Source: Alloprevotella sp.
GTDB lineage: Bacteria > Bacteroidota > Bacteroidia > Bacteroidales > Muribaculaceae
DNA length: 64,000 nt
Reading direction: 5' to 3'
Assembly: GCA_023663135.1 (NCBI GenBank)
Contig: JAMPIE010000008.1
Coordinates: 37,593-101,592, forward strand
Shown: positions 53,568 to 63,800 of the stretch, one piece after another
Layout: the number at the start of each line of letters is the position of its first letter
Numbering within the stretch: the stretch's first letter is position 1
Program-made: the position numbers and the translations under genes
Notes under the pieces: model-generated
Database searches by the model: none
Seen by the model: only the letters and a program-made list of their open reading frames with translations
What the model was told of the DNA's origin: nothing

Positions 53568-54452
53568 ATGAAGATTTCAGAGATCACTTCCAAGCTGCGC
53601 CGGTTGGCTCAGCTCCCGGCCATGCGTCGCGCCATTGCCTTCGATTCCGCCCGTCTCTTCCTTGAAGAGAGTCTCCGCTATCGCCAAAAGGGTGTGTCGG
53701 AGCGTGCTGAGGGGGAGATGGAGGCCATTGTGTCGCTCACATCCTATGGGCCGAGGCTCCGCACGGCCTATCTCACCGTGGCCTCGCTCATGCGTCAGAG
53801 CCGCCGCGCTCATCGCCTCATCCTCTGGCTGGCCCAAGAAGAGCGAGACAATATCCCCGCATCGCTCCGCCTGTTGGAGCCGCGCGGCCTTGAGATTCGC
53901 TTCTGCGCCGACCTCCGCTCCTACAAGAAGATTATCCCGGCTCTCACTGAGTTTCCCGACGCCACTATCATCACAGCCGACGATGACTGCCTCTATGACT
54001 TTGACTTCATCGACCGCCTGCTCATGGCCGCCAAGGCTGCGCCCGGCCATATCATATGCAACCGAATGAGGCAGATTAAGCTCTCGGGAGGCAAGATAGC
54101 CCCTTATCGCGAGTGGGAGGTGACCGGCTCCACCACCCCCTCGCCTCTCAATGTGGCCATAGGTTGTGGCGGCATCCTCTACCCCCCCCGCGCCCTCCCC
54201 TCCGAGACCCTTGATGCCGACCTCTTTATGAGCCTCGCCCCTGATGCCGACGACCTATGGCTCAAGGCCATGGCTCTGAAACAGGGCACCCCGGTGATAA
54301 GAGCCGTCACTCCTCATCCGCTCGGCGACGACGTGATCCCCATCCCGGGCATTGACTATCACGGGGCACTGACTGACAGAAACGTGGCCGATGGGGGCAA
54401 CGACAGAGCCGTGGCCGCCCTCGCCCAATATTTTGATCCGCTGGCACGATGA
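53568..54452 (+). CDS. Putative glycosyltransferase
   Basis: This 294-residue protein has AIVSLTSYGPRL, a segment RRAHRLILWLAQEE and an acidic TADDDCLYDFDFI motif that resembles the DxD metal site of GT-A glycosyltransferases. It is of the type seen in Bacteroidetes capsule and O-antigen loci. No signal or membrane span is visible. The start at 53568 follows from the promoter box; an upstream extension would cross the promoter. It overlaps the next gene by 4 bases (ATGA). Confidence 0.78.
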   Translation: MKISEITSKLRRLAQLPAMRRAIAFDSARLFLEESLRYRQKGVSERAEGEMEAIVSLTSYGPRLRTAYLTVASLMRQSRRAHRLILWLAQEERDNIPASLRLLEPRGLEIRFCADLRSYKKIIPALTEFPDATIITADDDCLYDFDFIDRLLMAAKAAPGHIICNRMRQIKLSGGKIAPYREWEVTGSTTPSPLNVAIGCGGILYPPRALPSETLDADLFMSLAPDADDLWLKAMALKQGTPVIRAVTPHPLGDDVIPIPGIDYHGALTDRNVADGGNDRAVAALAQYFDPLAR

Positions 54453-55369
54453 CATCTCCTCTCCCCGACATCTCGGTCATTGTCTTGACCTTCAATCAGG
54501 AGGCAACCGCCGCCCGCGCCATCAAGAGCATCCTTGCCCAAGACACCGGGCTCTACACGATGGAGGTGGTGGTGGCCGACGACTGCTCGTCCGACTCCAC
54601 TCGCGACATCCTTGAACGCCTGGCCGCCGAAGACCCTCGCGTGAGGCTCCTCCCCAAGACGCCGAATAAGGGTGTGGTGGCCAACTATTTTGACACGCTC
54701 CGAGAGTGCCGGGGGCGCTACGTGGCCGATTGTGCCGGCGACGACTACTGGCTCGGCACCGACCGCCTGCTCGCTGCTGCCTTTCTCCTCGACACCCACC
54801 CCGATGCCTCTATGGTCTATGCCGATTGGATTGAGATTGCACCGGGCGAAGAGCCCCCTAAGGAACTCAACACGACGTGTCTCTCAACGACGCCTACGGT
54901 CACGGATGGCCGGTTGCTTATGGAGCCTCTGCTTGCCCACACCTCCCCGCTCCCCCTCCATCTCTCGGCCGCCCTCTACCGGCGCTCCCTCCTCGACGAG
55001 GCCATGACCCGGGAGCCGGAGATGATATGCAACAGCCGCTTTGGCTGCGAAGACTTCCCCATTCTTATGGCTCTGCTTGACAGGGGGAAGGCCATCCATA
55101 TCCCAGCCGCAGTGCTGGCCTACACAGTCGGCCAATCAACGAGCGTGAGCAATCCCGCCGGGCTCAAGAGAGCCATAGACTACTATTCGGCCACCGAGCT
55201 ATGCACCGCCGCCCTCGCCCGGCGCTATGGCATCCGCTCCCCCCGCCTGGCACGATGGGAGGCCGTCCGCTCCCGCTGGCTCATGGCTGCCGCCCTGCGC
55301 CGGCCCGTCTCTCCCACGGCCTTAGCCGCCTCCCTCCGCGCGCTCCTCCACTCCTTCACCCTCCGATAA
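54449..55369 (+). CDS. Family 2 glycosyltransferase
   Basis: This 306-residue GT-A protein has SVIVLTFNQEATAARAIKSIL, VVVADDCSSDSTRDIL and DCAGDDYWL, the acidic motif for metal-nucleotide sugar binding. The C-terminal part is helical. It is translationally coupled to the preceding glycosyltransferase gene, so both probably act on the same glycan. Confidence 0.9.
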   Translation: MTSPLPDISVIVLTFNQEATAARAIKSILAQDTGLYTMEVVVADDCSSDSTRDILERLAAEDPRVRLLPKTPNKGVVANYFDTLRECRGRYVADCAGDDYWLGTDRLLAAAFLLDTHPDASMVYADWIEIAPGEEPPKELNTTCLSTTPTVTDGRLLMEPLLAHTSPLPLHLSAALYRRSLLDEAMTREPEMICNSRFGCEDFPILMALLDRGKAIHIPAAVLAYTVGQSTSVSNPAGLKRAIDYYSATELCTAALARRYGIRSPRLARWEAVRSRWLMAAALRRPVSPTALAASLRALLHSFTLR

Positions 55370-55381
55370 TTATTTCTCAGC

Positions 55382-55417
55382 AAAAACCGGGAGAGCGCCA
55401 TCACGGCGACCTCCCGG
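55382..55417 (-). terminator. Minus-strand intrinsic terminator after the outer-membrane protein gene
   Basis: On the minus strand, the stem CCGGGAG (55411-55417) with CTCCCGG (55387-55393) is followed by a run of five T (55386-55382). It lies 26 bases past the stop of the minus-strand gene and also faces the end of the glycosyltransferase genes. Confidence 0.75.
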
Positions 55418-55442
55418 CATCATAACAAAAAAAAATGAAGTG

Positions 55443-56180
55443 TTAGAATATCTTTCCGGAGATGGTAAACTTCAAGACGGGATATACCTTAAGCTTATCC
55501 ATCAGCTTCTGCCAGTCATCGTTATTGTCGGCGAGGAGCTCCACGAGCTTCTGCCCGCCTGAATAAGGAGTGAGACGGCCCATAAACTGCACTCCGAGCT
55601 CCACGCCAAAGTTGACGCGGCGCGAGGGGATAGCGCGGCCATATCCGAGGCCAAGATAAGGGCGAAACGAGTTGACTTTCAGCTGTCCATAGGCGTTGCC
55701 CTCCTTGTCTACCGGTATCTCATAGTTACCCACCTCGATGAAGCCGCCGATGACGTCGAGATATTTCTCGAAATCGTCGGTATGGCCATGGAGGTCAACT
55801 ATCTTTGAGCCGCCAAAGTAGGCGCCGGCGGCCACATAGAAGGGGTTGCGCGCGCCAAAGGGGTAGGCGTTGAAGATGAGGCTCGCCTGAGTGCGGCTCA
55901 GATCGCCTTTGACATCCATGTCAAAATGCTTGGTGTAGCTTTGATAAGAAAGTTCACCGTCAACGTTGGTTGAAAACGTGAAGCCGGGCATGAAGCTCAT
56001 TCCGGCGCGGACGCTCACATAGTCGGTGATCGGCGCGGCGAGCTCAAAGCCAAAGCCGGTAGTGGCGGCGTGGGCCCCGACGCTGAGATGGTTGAAGATA
56101 TTGCGGTCCTGAGCCTGCGCCCCAAAGGGGAGCGCAAGGCCCAGGAGAGATACGATTGCAATGATGAATTGTTTTCTCAT
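55443..56180 (-). CDS. Outer-membrane beta-barrel protein
   Basis: This 245-residue protein has a signal peptide (MRKQFIIAIVSLLGLALPFG, cut after AQAQ) and about eight to ten amphipathic strands, ending FTISGKIF with a terminal Phe. The family is not identified beyond the outer-membrane barrel type. It starts 8 bases after hppA, so it is expressed with the pyrophosphatase. Confidence 0.78.
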   Translation of the reverse strand: MRKQFIIAIVSLLGLALPFGAQAQDRNIFNHLSVGAHAATTGFGFELAAPITDYVSVRAGMSFMPGFTFSTNVDGELSYQSYTKHFDMDVKGDLSRTQASLIFNAYPFGARNPFYVAAGAYFGGSKIVDLHGHTDDFEKYLDVIGGFIEVGNYEIPVDKEGNAYGQLKVNSFRPYLGLGYGRAIPSRRVNFGVELGVQFMGRLTPYSGGQKLVELLADNNDDWQKLMDKLKVYPVLKFTISGKIF

Positions 56181-56188
56181 ATCATGTC

Positions 56189-58387
56189 TTAGAAGAGGCT
56201 CCAGGAGACTGTGAGGCCGGCCATGACGATGGCCACCATGCTCATGAGCTTGATGAGAATGTTGAGAGAGGGGCCGGAGGTGTCTTTGAAAGGGTCGCCT
56301 ACGGTGTCGCCCACCACGGTTGCGCGGTGCACCTCAGAGCCTTTGCCGCCAAAGTTGCCCTCCTCGATATATTTCTTGGCATTGTCCCATGCGCCGCCGG
56401 CGTTGGCCATGAAGATGGCGAGCACAAAGCCGGCCGAGAGGCCGCCAACGAGGAGGCCTATCACGCCGGGCACTCCAAAGATGAGGCCGGTGATGATGGG
56501 GGCTATGATGGCGAGCACTGAGGGGAACACCATCTCGCGCTGTGCGCCCTTGGTGGAGATCTGTACGCAACGGGCATAGTCGGGCTCGGCCTTCCCTTCA
56601 AGGATACCCTTGATTTCGCGGAACTGGCGGCGCACTTCGTCAACCATGTGTGCGGCGGCGCGGCCCACGGCGTTCATAGTCAGGCCGCAGAAGAGGAAGG
56701 CCATCATGGCGCCGATAAACATGCCTGAGAGCACCTTGGGGCTCATGAGATTTACCTCAAAGTAGGTCATGAAGTCGGTGAAGGTGGCCGAGTGGAGAGC
56801 CACAGCCTTGTCGCCAATCTGGATGAAGGTCTCGCCGAGGCGGTCGAGGCCTATGCGTATCTCCTCGATGTAGGAGGCGAGGAGGGCCAGACCGGTGAGG
56901 GCGGCTGAACCGATGGCAAAGCCCTTGCCGGTGGCGGCGGTGGTGTTGCCGAGCGAGTCGAGGGCGTCGGTGCGCTTGCGGACTGCCTCGCCCAGGCCGC
57001 TCATCTCGGCGTTGCCGCCGGCATTGTCGGCAATGGGGCCGTAGGCGTCGGTGGCCAGTGTGATGCCGAGGGTTGAGAGCATGCCCACGGCGGCGATGCC
57101 GATGCCATAGAGGCCCATGCCTACGTTGGCAAAATCAAATCCGGAGGCAAACCAGTAAGAGAGGATGATGCCGGCCACAACGGCTATGACAGGGATGGCG
57201 GTTGACACCATGCCCAAGCCTACGCCTGAGATGATGACGGTGGCGGGGCCGGTGGTGCCGGCCTCGGCAAGTTTCTTGGTGGGGGTGTAGCTCTGTGAGG
57301 TATAATATTCAGTGGCGCGGCCAATGATGATGCCCACGAGGAGGCCCACCACTACGGAGCAGCCAATCCACTGCCAGTTGGTGATGCCCAAGAGCCAGAG
57401 GATGAGGAATGTAGCGCCTACGATAAGGATAGAGCTGAGGTTGGTGCCAAGGCTGAGGGCGCCAAGGAGATCCTTCATGGAGGCGTTTTCCTTGGTGTGG
57501 ACGGCAAAGATGCCGATGATGGAGAGGATGATGCCCACGGCGGCGATAAGCATTGGGGCTATGACGGCCTTGACCTGCATCACTTCGTCGCCGAGCTGCA
57601 TGAAGGCGGCAGCGCCGAGAGCGGCGGTGGCGAGGATGGAGCCGCAATAGCTCTCATAGAGGTCGGCACCCATGCCGGCCACGTCGCCCACGTTGTCGCC
57701 CACATTGTCGGCGATAGTTGCGGGGTTGCGCGGGTCATCTTCGGGGATACCTGCTTCAACCTTACCCACGAGGTCGGCGCCCACGTCGGCGGCCTTGGTG
57801 TAGATGCCGCCGCCCACACGTGCGAAGAGGGCCTGTGTGGAAGCGCCCATGCCAAAGGTGAGCATGGTGGTGGTTATCATGGTCATCTTCTGGAGGGCGT
57901 CAGCCTCATCCACAAAGAGGTTGAGCACCACATACCATATAGAGATGTCGAGCAGACCAAGGCCCACAACAACGAGGCCCATCACGGCGCCGGAGCGGAA
58001 GGCCACGCGGAGGCCGCCGTTGAGGCTCTCACGGGCGGCATTGGCGGTGCGGGCCGAGGCGTTGGTGGCGGTGCGCATGCCCAAGTAGCCGGAGAGGCCT
58101 GAGAAGAAGCCGCCGGTGAGGAAGGCTACGGGCACCCAGGGGTTCTGGAGCTGGAAGCCATAGGCCATGATGGCAAACACTATGGCCAGGACGATAAACA
58201 CTATGCCTACAATCTTGTATTGCTGCTTAAGGTATGACATGGCGCCGCGGCGGACATGTCCGGCGATGCGCGCCATGGTCTCGGTGCCCTCGCTCTGCTT
58301 CATCATCCCGCGGTAAAAAAACCACGCGAGGATCAGCGCCAAGAGCGATGCACAGGGAACAATCCAGAACAGAGGACTGATTTCCAT
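56189..58387 (-). CDS. hppA: Membrane-bound, ion-pumping pyrophosphatase, K+-dependent type
   Basis: This 732-residue protein with about 16 membrane segments couples pyrophosphate hydrolysis to H+ and/or Na+ export. The catalytic core includes [30 protein letters not shown], and [14 protein letters not shown] near the end. The ion-type marker reads [10 protein letters not shown]; Ala at this place marks K+-dependent enzymes, whereas K+-independent ones have Lys. Na+ versus H+ transport cannot be decided reliably from what I can see. It has its own promoter box and an outer-membrane protein gene 8 bases downstream. Confidence 0.96.
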   Translation of the reverse strand: MEISPLFWIVPCASLLALILAWFFYRGMMKQSEGTETMARIAGHVRRGAMSYLKQQYKIVGIVFIVLAIVFAIMAYGFQLQNPWVPVAFLTGGFFSGLSGYLGMRTATNASARTANAARESLNGGLRVAFRSGAVMGLVVVGLGLLDISIWYVVLNLFVDEADALQKMTMITTTMLTFGMGASTQALFARVGGGIYTKAADVGADLVGKVEAGIPEDDPRNPATIADNVGDNVGDVAGMGADLYESYCGSILATAALGAAAFMQLGDEVMQVKAVIAPMLIAAVGIILSIIGIFAVHTKENASMKDLLGALSLGTNLSSILIVGATFLILWLLGITNWQWIGCSVVVGLLVGIIIGRATEYYTSQSYTPTKKLAEAGTTGPATVIISGVGLGMVSTAIPVIAVVAGIILSYWFASGFDFANVGMGLYGIGIAAVGMLSTLGITLATDAYGPIADNAGGNAEMSGLGEAVRKRTDALDSLGNTTAATGKGFAIGSAALTGLALLASYIEEIRIGLDRLGETFIQIGDKAVALHSATFTDFMTYFEVNLMSPKVLSGMFIGAMMAFLFCGLTMNAVGRAAAHMVDEVRRQFREIKGILEGKAEPDYARCVQISTKGAQREMVFPSVLAIIAPIITGLIFGVPGVIGLLVGGLSAGFVLAIFMANAGGAWDNAKKYIEEGNFGGKGSEVHRATVVGDTVGDPFKDTSGPSLNILIKLMSMVAIVMAGLTVSWSLF

Positions 58388-58479
58388 GATAGTTGACTAA
58401 GGGGATTATATGGTTAAATATTTTATTGAAACGTGACACCGGCTCCCGGTCGATGGCTCGGGACGGAAAAAATTTGGGA

Positions 58480-58512
58480 CAAAGTTACGCATTTTTGCGC
58501 GTATCCCGGCAA
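58480..58512 (-). promoter_or_regulatory. Minus-strand promoter of hppA
   Basis: On the minus strand, TTG (58510-58512), a 22-base spacer and TAACTTTG (58480-58487) lie about 90 bases before the hppA start. Confidence 0.5.
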
Positions 58513-58537
58513 TCGCAAGCCCAAAAACGCGAATTTA

Positions 58538-58761
58538 GTAATCGTAAAAAAATAAGTTGGGACAGATGGCGAGGTCATCATCGAACAGATTTCCATCTTG
58601 AGTGATGGAGTTATGCGGGCATAACAACTGAACGAACGATGGAAAGATGCCGATGAGGACGAGCAGAATGCCCCAAGTTATTTTTTGAAGATTACTAAAC
58701 TGAGTTGAAAAAGATGCAAAAAAAGACAAGAAATTCCACCAAGTTATTTTTTGAAGATTAC
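58538..58761. repeat. MITE-like intergenic element, composite copy 2
   Basis: This copy is in inverse orientation to 23468-23627. It has end-type sequences at 58538-58560, 58673-58695 and 58739-58761. The segment 58538-58695 (158 bp) is flanked by one inverted pair, and the extra 66 bases repeat one end plus the shared internal stretch (complement of GCATCTTTTTCAACTC). The element therefore looks nested or partly duplicated. It separates hppA from the histidine-kinase remnant. A 64-residue open frame across it has no protein-like support. Confidence 0.75.
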
Positions 58762-58797
58762 TTTGTCTATAATATGAGCGGCGGCGGGAGCGACTGC

Positions 58798-58954
58798 TTA
58801 TTTGGGGAAGGTGAGGATAAACATCAGGCCGCCGTCAGGACGGTTTGCCGCGGTGATGGAGCCGCCATGAAGGAGCATGGCGTTTTTGACAATTGAAAGT
58901 CCCGGGCCGGCACCCCCCCGCAGCGCGCGAGCGCCCCTTGTCGATGCGGTAAAT
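58798..58954 (-). pseudogene. C-terminal remnant of a sensor histidine kinase
   Basis: Read on the minus strand, this stretch ends with GPGLSIVKNAMLLHGGSI and GGLMFILTFPK, the G2-box and final strand of a HATPase_c domain. Upstream lies YRIDKGRSRAAGG, the expected preceding block, but in another frame. The two are separated by a run of seven G (58913-58919 on the plus strand as C); one G fewer would join them. Everything N-terminal is missing, so it is a fragment. The remaining gap 58955-59058 shows nothing recognisable. Confidence 0.7.
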
Positions 58955-59058
58955 TCATGCAGTTGCTCTGTTTTATCTCGTCATCCCCGGCCTCTTGCTC
59001 AGGCGCATTATGAGAGGTCACAAGCCCTGACTATTCCTCATCTTCTGATATAAGTAAG

Positions 59059-59095
59059 GCGACACGCCTCCCGCGCTGGGCGAGGGGCGTGTCGC
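59059..59095 (-). terminator. Hairpin downstream of susD-like gene
   Basis: GCGACACGCC (59059-59068) pairs perfectly with GGCGTGTCGC (59086-59095), 37 bases beyond the susD-like stop. Only a weak T-rich stretch follows on the minus strand. Confidence 0.6.
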
Positions 59096-59131
59096 TATCT
59101 ATTGTCGGTCGGGGGAAGCCCCGGCGCGGGG

Positions 59132-60817
59132 TCAACGCTTGAGGTTGGGGTTCTTCTCCACTTCCTTGGGAGGATAGATGGAGTAGATGGAGTTTTCGCC
59201 GTTCCAGGCTGCGGTGACGGGCATGTTCTCCTTCAGGCGCAGGTCTTCGGTGGTGGTGTAGGTGAAGGCATTACCGGCGGCGTCGCGGCTCTCGGTGAGG
59301 GTGCCGGCGGGCACAAGTACATAGTCTTGCGGGCCAACGCGGTAGTCATATGCCTCCTTGAGGGTCTCGAGGCGGAACTCATCAGCACGGCGGGTGACGA
59401 GCGAGAAGGTCATGCCGGCCACTTCGTAGCCATGCTCGAGGAAGGCCTGAGTGGCCAGGTCGGTGATGGCGGGCATGGTGGTGTAGGCGCGAGCCATCAC
59501 TTTCTGGAGCTCGGCGGTAGCCTCGGCCTGATACTTGCCGGAGCGGGCGGCTGCCTCGGCAAACCAGCAGATCACCTCTGAATAGCGGATAATCTGGTGG
59601 GTCTTGCCGGCACACATGCCTCCCCAGAAGGGCTTGGTATAGTCGTAGGGGGCTGCAGCGGGGCCGCCGTCGCCGGTGTTGAGCGTAAAGGCCACAAACA
59701 TGGGGCGATATTCGGTCACTACGGCATTAGTCTCGTCGTAAGGCTTGCCGTCGGTCGTGGCCCACCAATCGACACACACGCCGTTGTTGGTCCTCATCTT
59801 CTTGGCATAGACATAGTCTTTGCGGGGGCCGTCGGGGAAGGTGGCCCAGTATTTGCGCTCGGCGAGGAAGTCGCCCCAGCCTTGGAGCGAGCCCACTTGA
59901 TGGCAAGAGGTCATCTGAGAGTCATAGTTGCTCCAGCCGCCGGTCTGCATATGGTAGGTGATGCCCACGATGGCTTCCTTGCTGAAGTTGTTGCCGTAGC
60001 TGTAGACGTCGGCCCAGTCGGCGACGAGGCCGTTGGGATACTTGCCGGAGTTGACGCCGTCCACCACTTCCTTGGCCTTGTCGGCTGCAAGGGCATAGTA
60101 TTCGGTCTTCTTCATGGGATAGCCGGCCATGTTCATATACACTGCGGCGAGGGTCGATTTCACGGCCTGCTCGGAGATGTAGATGTTCATGTCGCCGATG
60201 GCCTGGTTGGCGCCGGTATACTTGGTGGGGAGGCCACACTTCTCTGCCTCAAGGAGGTCAGAGACGATCAGGTCATAGATTTCCTCTACGGATGAGGGGA
60301 CGGTGGCGTTGTTGTCGGGGACGTTGTGGAGGTTAACGGGCAGGGGGCCAAACTCGCGGACGAGCTGGAAGTAGGCATATGCGCGCCAGTAGTAGGCATT
60401 GCCGAGGGCTATGTTGACATTCTCGCGTGAGACGGTCTCGGGGACGTCGTTGGCGTGGTCGATGAGGAGGTTGGCGGCCTGGATGATGTTGTATTGCCAC
60501 TTCCAGAGAAACTCTACGCCTTTGGTGTCGGTGGGCACCTCAAAGGCGTCGGCAGAGAGGTAGGCGGCCTTGTTGGAGCCGGTGGTGGAGGTAACGTCGT
60601 CGCCCTGACATTGCACGATGGCGGGGTTGGAGTTACACTGGCTCTGCTGGACGTTGTAGTAGAGGGCGTTGAGGGCCGATGTGAGGGCTTCCTGAGAGTC
60701 AAAGAAGCCGTCGGGGGTCAGCTGGCCGCGGGGGTCCTCGGTGAGGAAGTCAGAGCATGACGAGAAGCTGAGGCTCGCCACAACAGCCAACATGGGGAGG
60801 AAATATCTCTTTTTCAT
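59132..60817 (-). CDS. SusD/RagB-family glycan-binding outer-membrane lipoprotein
   Basis: This 561-residue surface lipoprotein has a lipoprotein signal with lipobox FSSC (Cys21), followed by the acidic export signal SDFLTEDP typical of SusD proteins. The SusD fold is shown by DGFFDSQEALTSALNALY, NAYYWRAYAYFQLVREFG and the C-terminal RYSEVICWFAEAAARSG block. It binds an oligosaccharide and closes as a lid over the SusC-like transporter encoded 21 bases upstream. The glycan is unknown; no glycoside hydrolase lies next to the pair within the window. Confidence 0.95.
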   Translation of the reverse strand: MKKRYFLPMLAVVASLSFSSCSDFLTEDPRGQLTPDGFFDSQEALTSALNALYYNVQQSQCNSNPAIVQCQGDDVTSTTGSNKAAYLSADAFEVPTDTKGVEFLWKWQYNIIQAANLLIDHANDVPETVSRENVNIALGNAYYWRAYAYFQLVREFGPLPVNLHNVPDNNATVPSSVEEIYDLIVSDLLEAEKCGLPTKYTGANQAIGDMNIYISEQAVKSTLAAVYMNMAGYPMKKTEYYALAADKAKEVVDGVNSGKYPNGLVADWADVYSYGNNFSKEAIVGITYHMQTGGWSNYDSQMTSCHQVGSLQGWGDFLAERKYWATFPDGPRKDYVYAKKMRTNNGVCVDWWATTDGKPYDETNAVVTEYRPMFVAFTLNTGDGGPAAAPYDYTKPFWGGMCAGKTHQIIRYSEVICWFAEAAARSGKYQAEATAELQKVMARAYTTMPAITDLATQAFLEHGYEVAGMTFSLVTRRADEFRLETLKEAYDYRVGPQDYVLVPAGTLTESRDAAGNAFTYTTTEDLRLKENMPVTAAWNGENSIYSIYPPKEVEKNPNLKR

Positions 60818-60838
60818 GATTGAAATCTAAGTAAGGTA

Positions 60839-63800
60839 TTAGAAGTTGAAGCGAGCGCCGAATGTGAAGGTGCGGGGGCAAGGGGCAGTACCGGTGTCGA
60901 TACCCTGGGCCCACTGCTGGTTGGAGGAGCCGAAGGAGTAGGATGCGGGGTTGAGGCCCTTGTAGGATGTGATGGTGAAGAGGTTCTGGACGGAGAACGA
61001 GAGGTGGATGTCGGCGAAGCGGGTCACAGCCTTGCGCAGGTCATAGCCCAGGGTGATGTTCTCCAGGCGGAAGAAGTCGGCCTTCTCAACCCACTTGGAA
61101 GAGTTGCCGATATACTGGTTGTTGTCGACGGTGGGGTCGGGCATGGTGTTGCCTATTTCTCCCCAGAAGTCGGGGTCGGTCACGAAGCGAGAGTTGCCGA
61201 TGAAGGAGTTACGGGCAAAGCGGAGGGCGTTGATGCGCTTGGCGCCAAACTGTCCGGTGAAGAAGGCGTTGATGCTCCAGTTCTTGTAGGTCACGGTGTT
61301 GTTCCAGCCCATGGTGAAGGAGGGGTTGCTCTTGCCGAGGATCACGCGGTCGTCGGAGGCGGGGGTGCGGGTCACGTTGCCGTTCTTGTCATAGTAGGTG
61401 TCGTAGCCTTCGTTGTCGATGCCGGCCCAGTTGAAGCCGTAGAGTGTGCCGATGGGCTCGCCCTCCTTGATGATGGAGGCGTCGACGATGATTGACTGCA
61501 TTGAGCCGGAGTAGAGGATGGGGTCGAGGGCTGTCATCTTCTCCACCTTGTTTTTGAGGATGGAGCCGTTGATGGCTGTGGTCCATGACCAGTCGCCGCC
61601 TTCGATGATGCGGGCGTTGATGCCGATGTCAAGACCGGTGTTTGACACCTCGCCGGCGTTGACGTAGTAGGATGAGCCGCCGAGATAGTCGGCCAGGGTA
61701 GTGGTCAGAAGGGCATCTTTGGTGCGCTTGTAATACCAGTCGAGGTTGACCTCAATGCGGCTGTTGAGGAAGCCCATGTCGAGGCCTACGTCAACCTGAT
61801 GTGTGCGTTCCCACTTGAGGTTGGGGTCGTTGATGAGGTTGGCCCAGTAGCCGGTGGCGGGGTTGTTGCTGCCATAATAGGTGGTGGTCTGGCTCATGAG
61901 CGAGAGGGTTGAGTAGGGGGCTATGTCCTGGTTGCCGATGACGCCATAGGAAGCGCGGAGCTTAAGGTTGTTCATGGCGGGGGAGATGGGAGCCCAGAAG
62001 CTCTCGTTGGAGATGGTCCATGCAGCGGCGATGGAGGGGAACCATGCCCACTTCTTGTTGCTCAGGCGAGAGGAGCCGTCGGCGCGGATGGTGCCGGTGA
62101 GCATATAGCGGTTGTCGAAGTTGTAGATTACGCGGCCCACGCCTGAGAGGAGCGACCACTCTGAGAAGCCGTTGGAGGCGGTGATGTTGGCGGCGTTGTT
62201 GACGTTCCACCAGCCCACGCTTTCTGATGAGAGGTTGGAGCCTGAGATGCCCATGCGGCGGGTCTGGCTCTTGGTGGCCTCCCATACGGCGGTGGCGGTA
62301 AGGTTGTGCTTCTCGGCAAAGGTGTTGATGTAGGTGAAGTTGTTGGAGCTCTGGAGCAGGTAACGGTTCATGTTGTTGTTGCTCATGCCGTTGTTGGCGG
62401 TGGGGCTCGCAATCTTCTGGCTCAGGCCGTAGCTATAGAAGTTATAGTAGTCGAGGCCGTTGCTGGTGGTGAAGGTAAGTCCGGGGAGGAGCTTGAAGCG
62501 CAGGTCGAGGTGGGCATTGATGATGTCGGCGCGACGCTGGTTGCGCGACTCAAGGACGCCCACGGCGTTGTTTTGGATTGTGCAATAGGGGTCCATGTTG
62601 TAGACGCCCTCGGCATTTTTCATCACCATGGTGGGCGATGAGTTGAAGGCAATCCAGAGGGGGTTGTAGCCGCTCATGTTAAACTCGCCGACGCCGTGGC
62701 CTTGGCCATGGTTGAGGCTCACCTCAGCTGAGGCGTTGAGCCAGGGGGTCACGTCGGCCGAGCCGCTCAGGCGGGCGCCATAGCGTTCATACTGTGAGTT
62801 GCGGACGGTGCCTTCATGCTTCATGTAATTGCCTGATACATAGAATTGGACATCTTCCGTGCCCTTTGAGAAGACCACCTTGTAGTTCTGTACCTGGCCG
62901 GTGCGGAACACTTCGTCGTTCCAGTCGATGCCGGGGTTGGTGCCGTCGAGATAGTCGGCGAGGTCAAATTCGGCTATGCCGGCATATTCGGTGAGTTTCT
63001 GTGCATACTCGCGGGTTGAGGTCTGCTTGGGCAGGTTGGTGGCTGTCTGCCAGCCATACGAGACGTCGAGGGTCAGCTGGCTTGAGCCTGCAACGCCTTT
63101 CTTGGTGGTGATGATCACCACGCCGTTGGCGCCGCGGGAGCCGTAGATGGCTGTCGAGGATGCATCCTTGAGGATCTGCATGCTCTTGATGTCATCAGGG
63201 TTGATGCCCTCAAGGCCGCTTTCGCGGACGAGGCCGTCGACGATATAGAGGGGCTCATTTGACTTGTTGATGGAGTTGGCGCCGCGGATGGTGATGCGCA
63301 CCGAGCCGCCGGGAACACCGTCGCTCACTACATTGACGCCTGACACACGACCCTGAAGCACCTCCGACACGTTGGTCACAGGCTGGGCCGAGAACGACTT
63401 GTCGTCGAGCACCGATACGGAGCCGGCAAGGTCTACCTTGCGGACCACGCCGTAGCCCACTACCACCACCTCGTCGAGGGTGTTGTCGTCTTGAAGGACT
63501 ACATCGTGGGTGCCGGCCTGGGCTGTCCACTGCACTTTCTTGAAGCCTATGTAGCTGAATTCGATGGGTCGACCGGGGATGACGTTGATGGTATACTCGC
63601 CGTCTACGTTTGTGGCGGCATTGTATGCTGTGCCGGGCTGCGAGACGATGACGCCGGGCATGGGGTCGCCATTGGGGTCAGTGACTACACCCTTGACGGT
63701 GACGAGGCTCTGCGGGGCCATGACTGCTGCTTCCTCAGCCATTGCCTGAGGAGCCATTGCCATCGACACAAGTCCGAGGCCCATTGAGGCCAGGGCTGCG

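Noticed and set aside
57497..58102. Plus-strand open frame of 201 codons opposite hppA
   Set aside because: It is composed of His, Gly, Val and Ala repeats typical of antisense frames; hppA on the minus strand has all family motifs.
58535..58729. 64-residue minus-strand open frame across the repeat element
   Set aside because: It runs through the inverted repeats; copy 1 shares only about ten residues of it, from the conserved DNA core, so the frame follows from the repeat and is not a gene.
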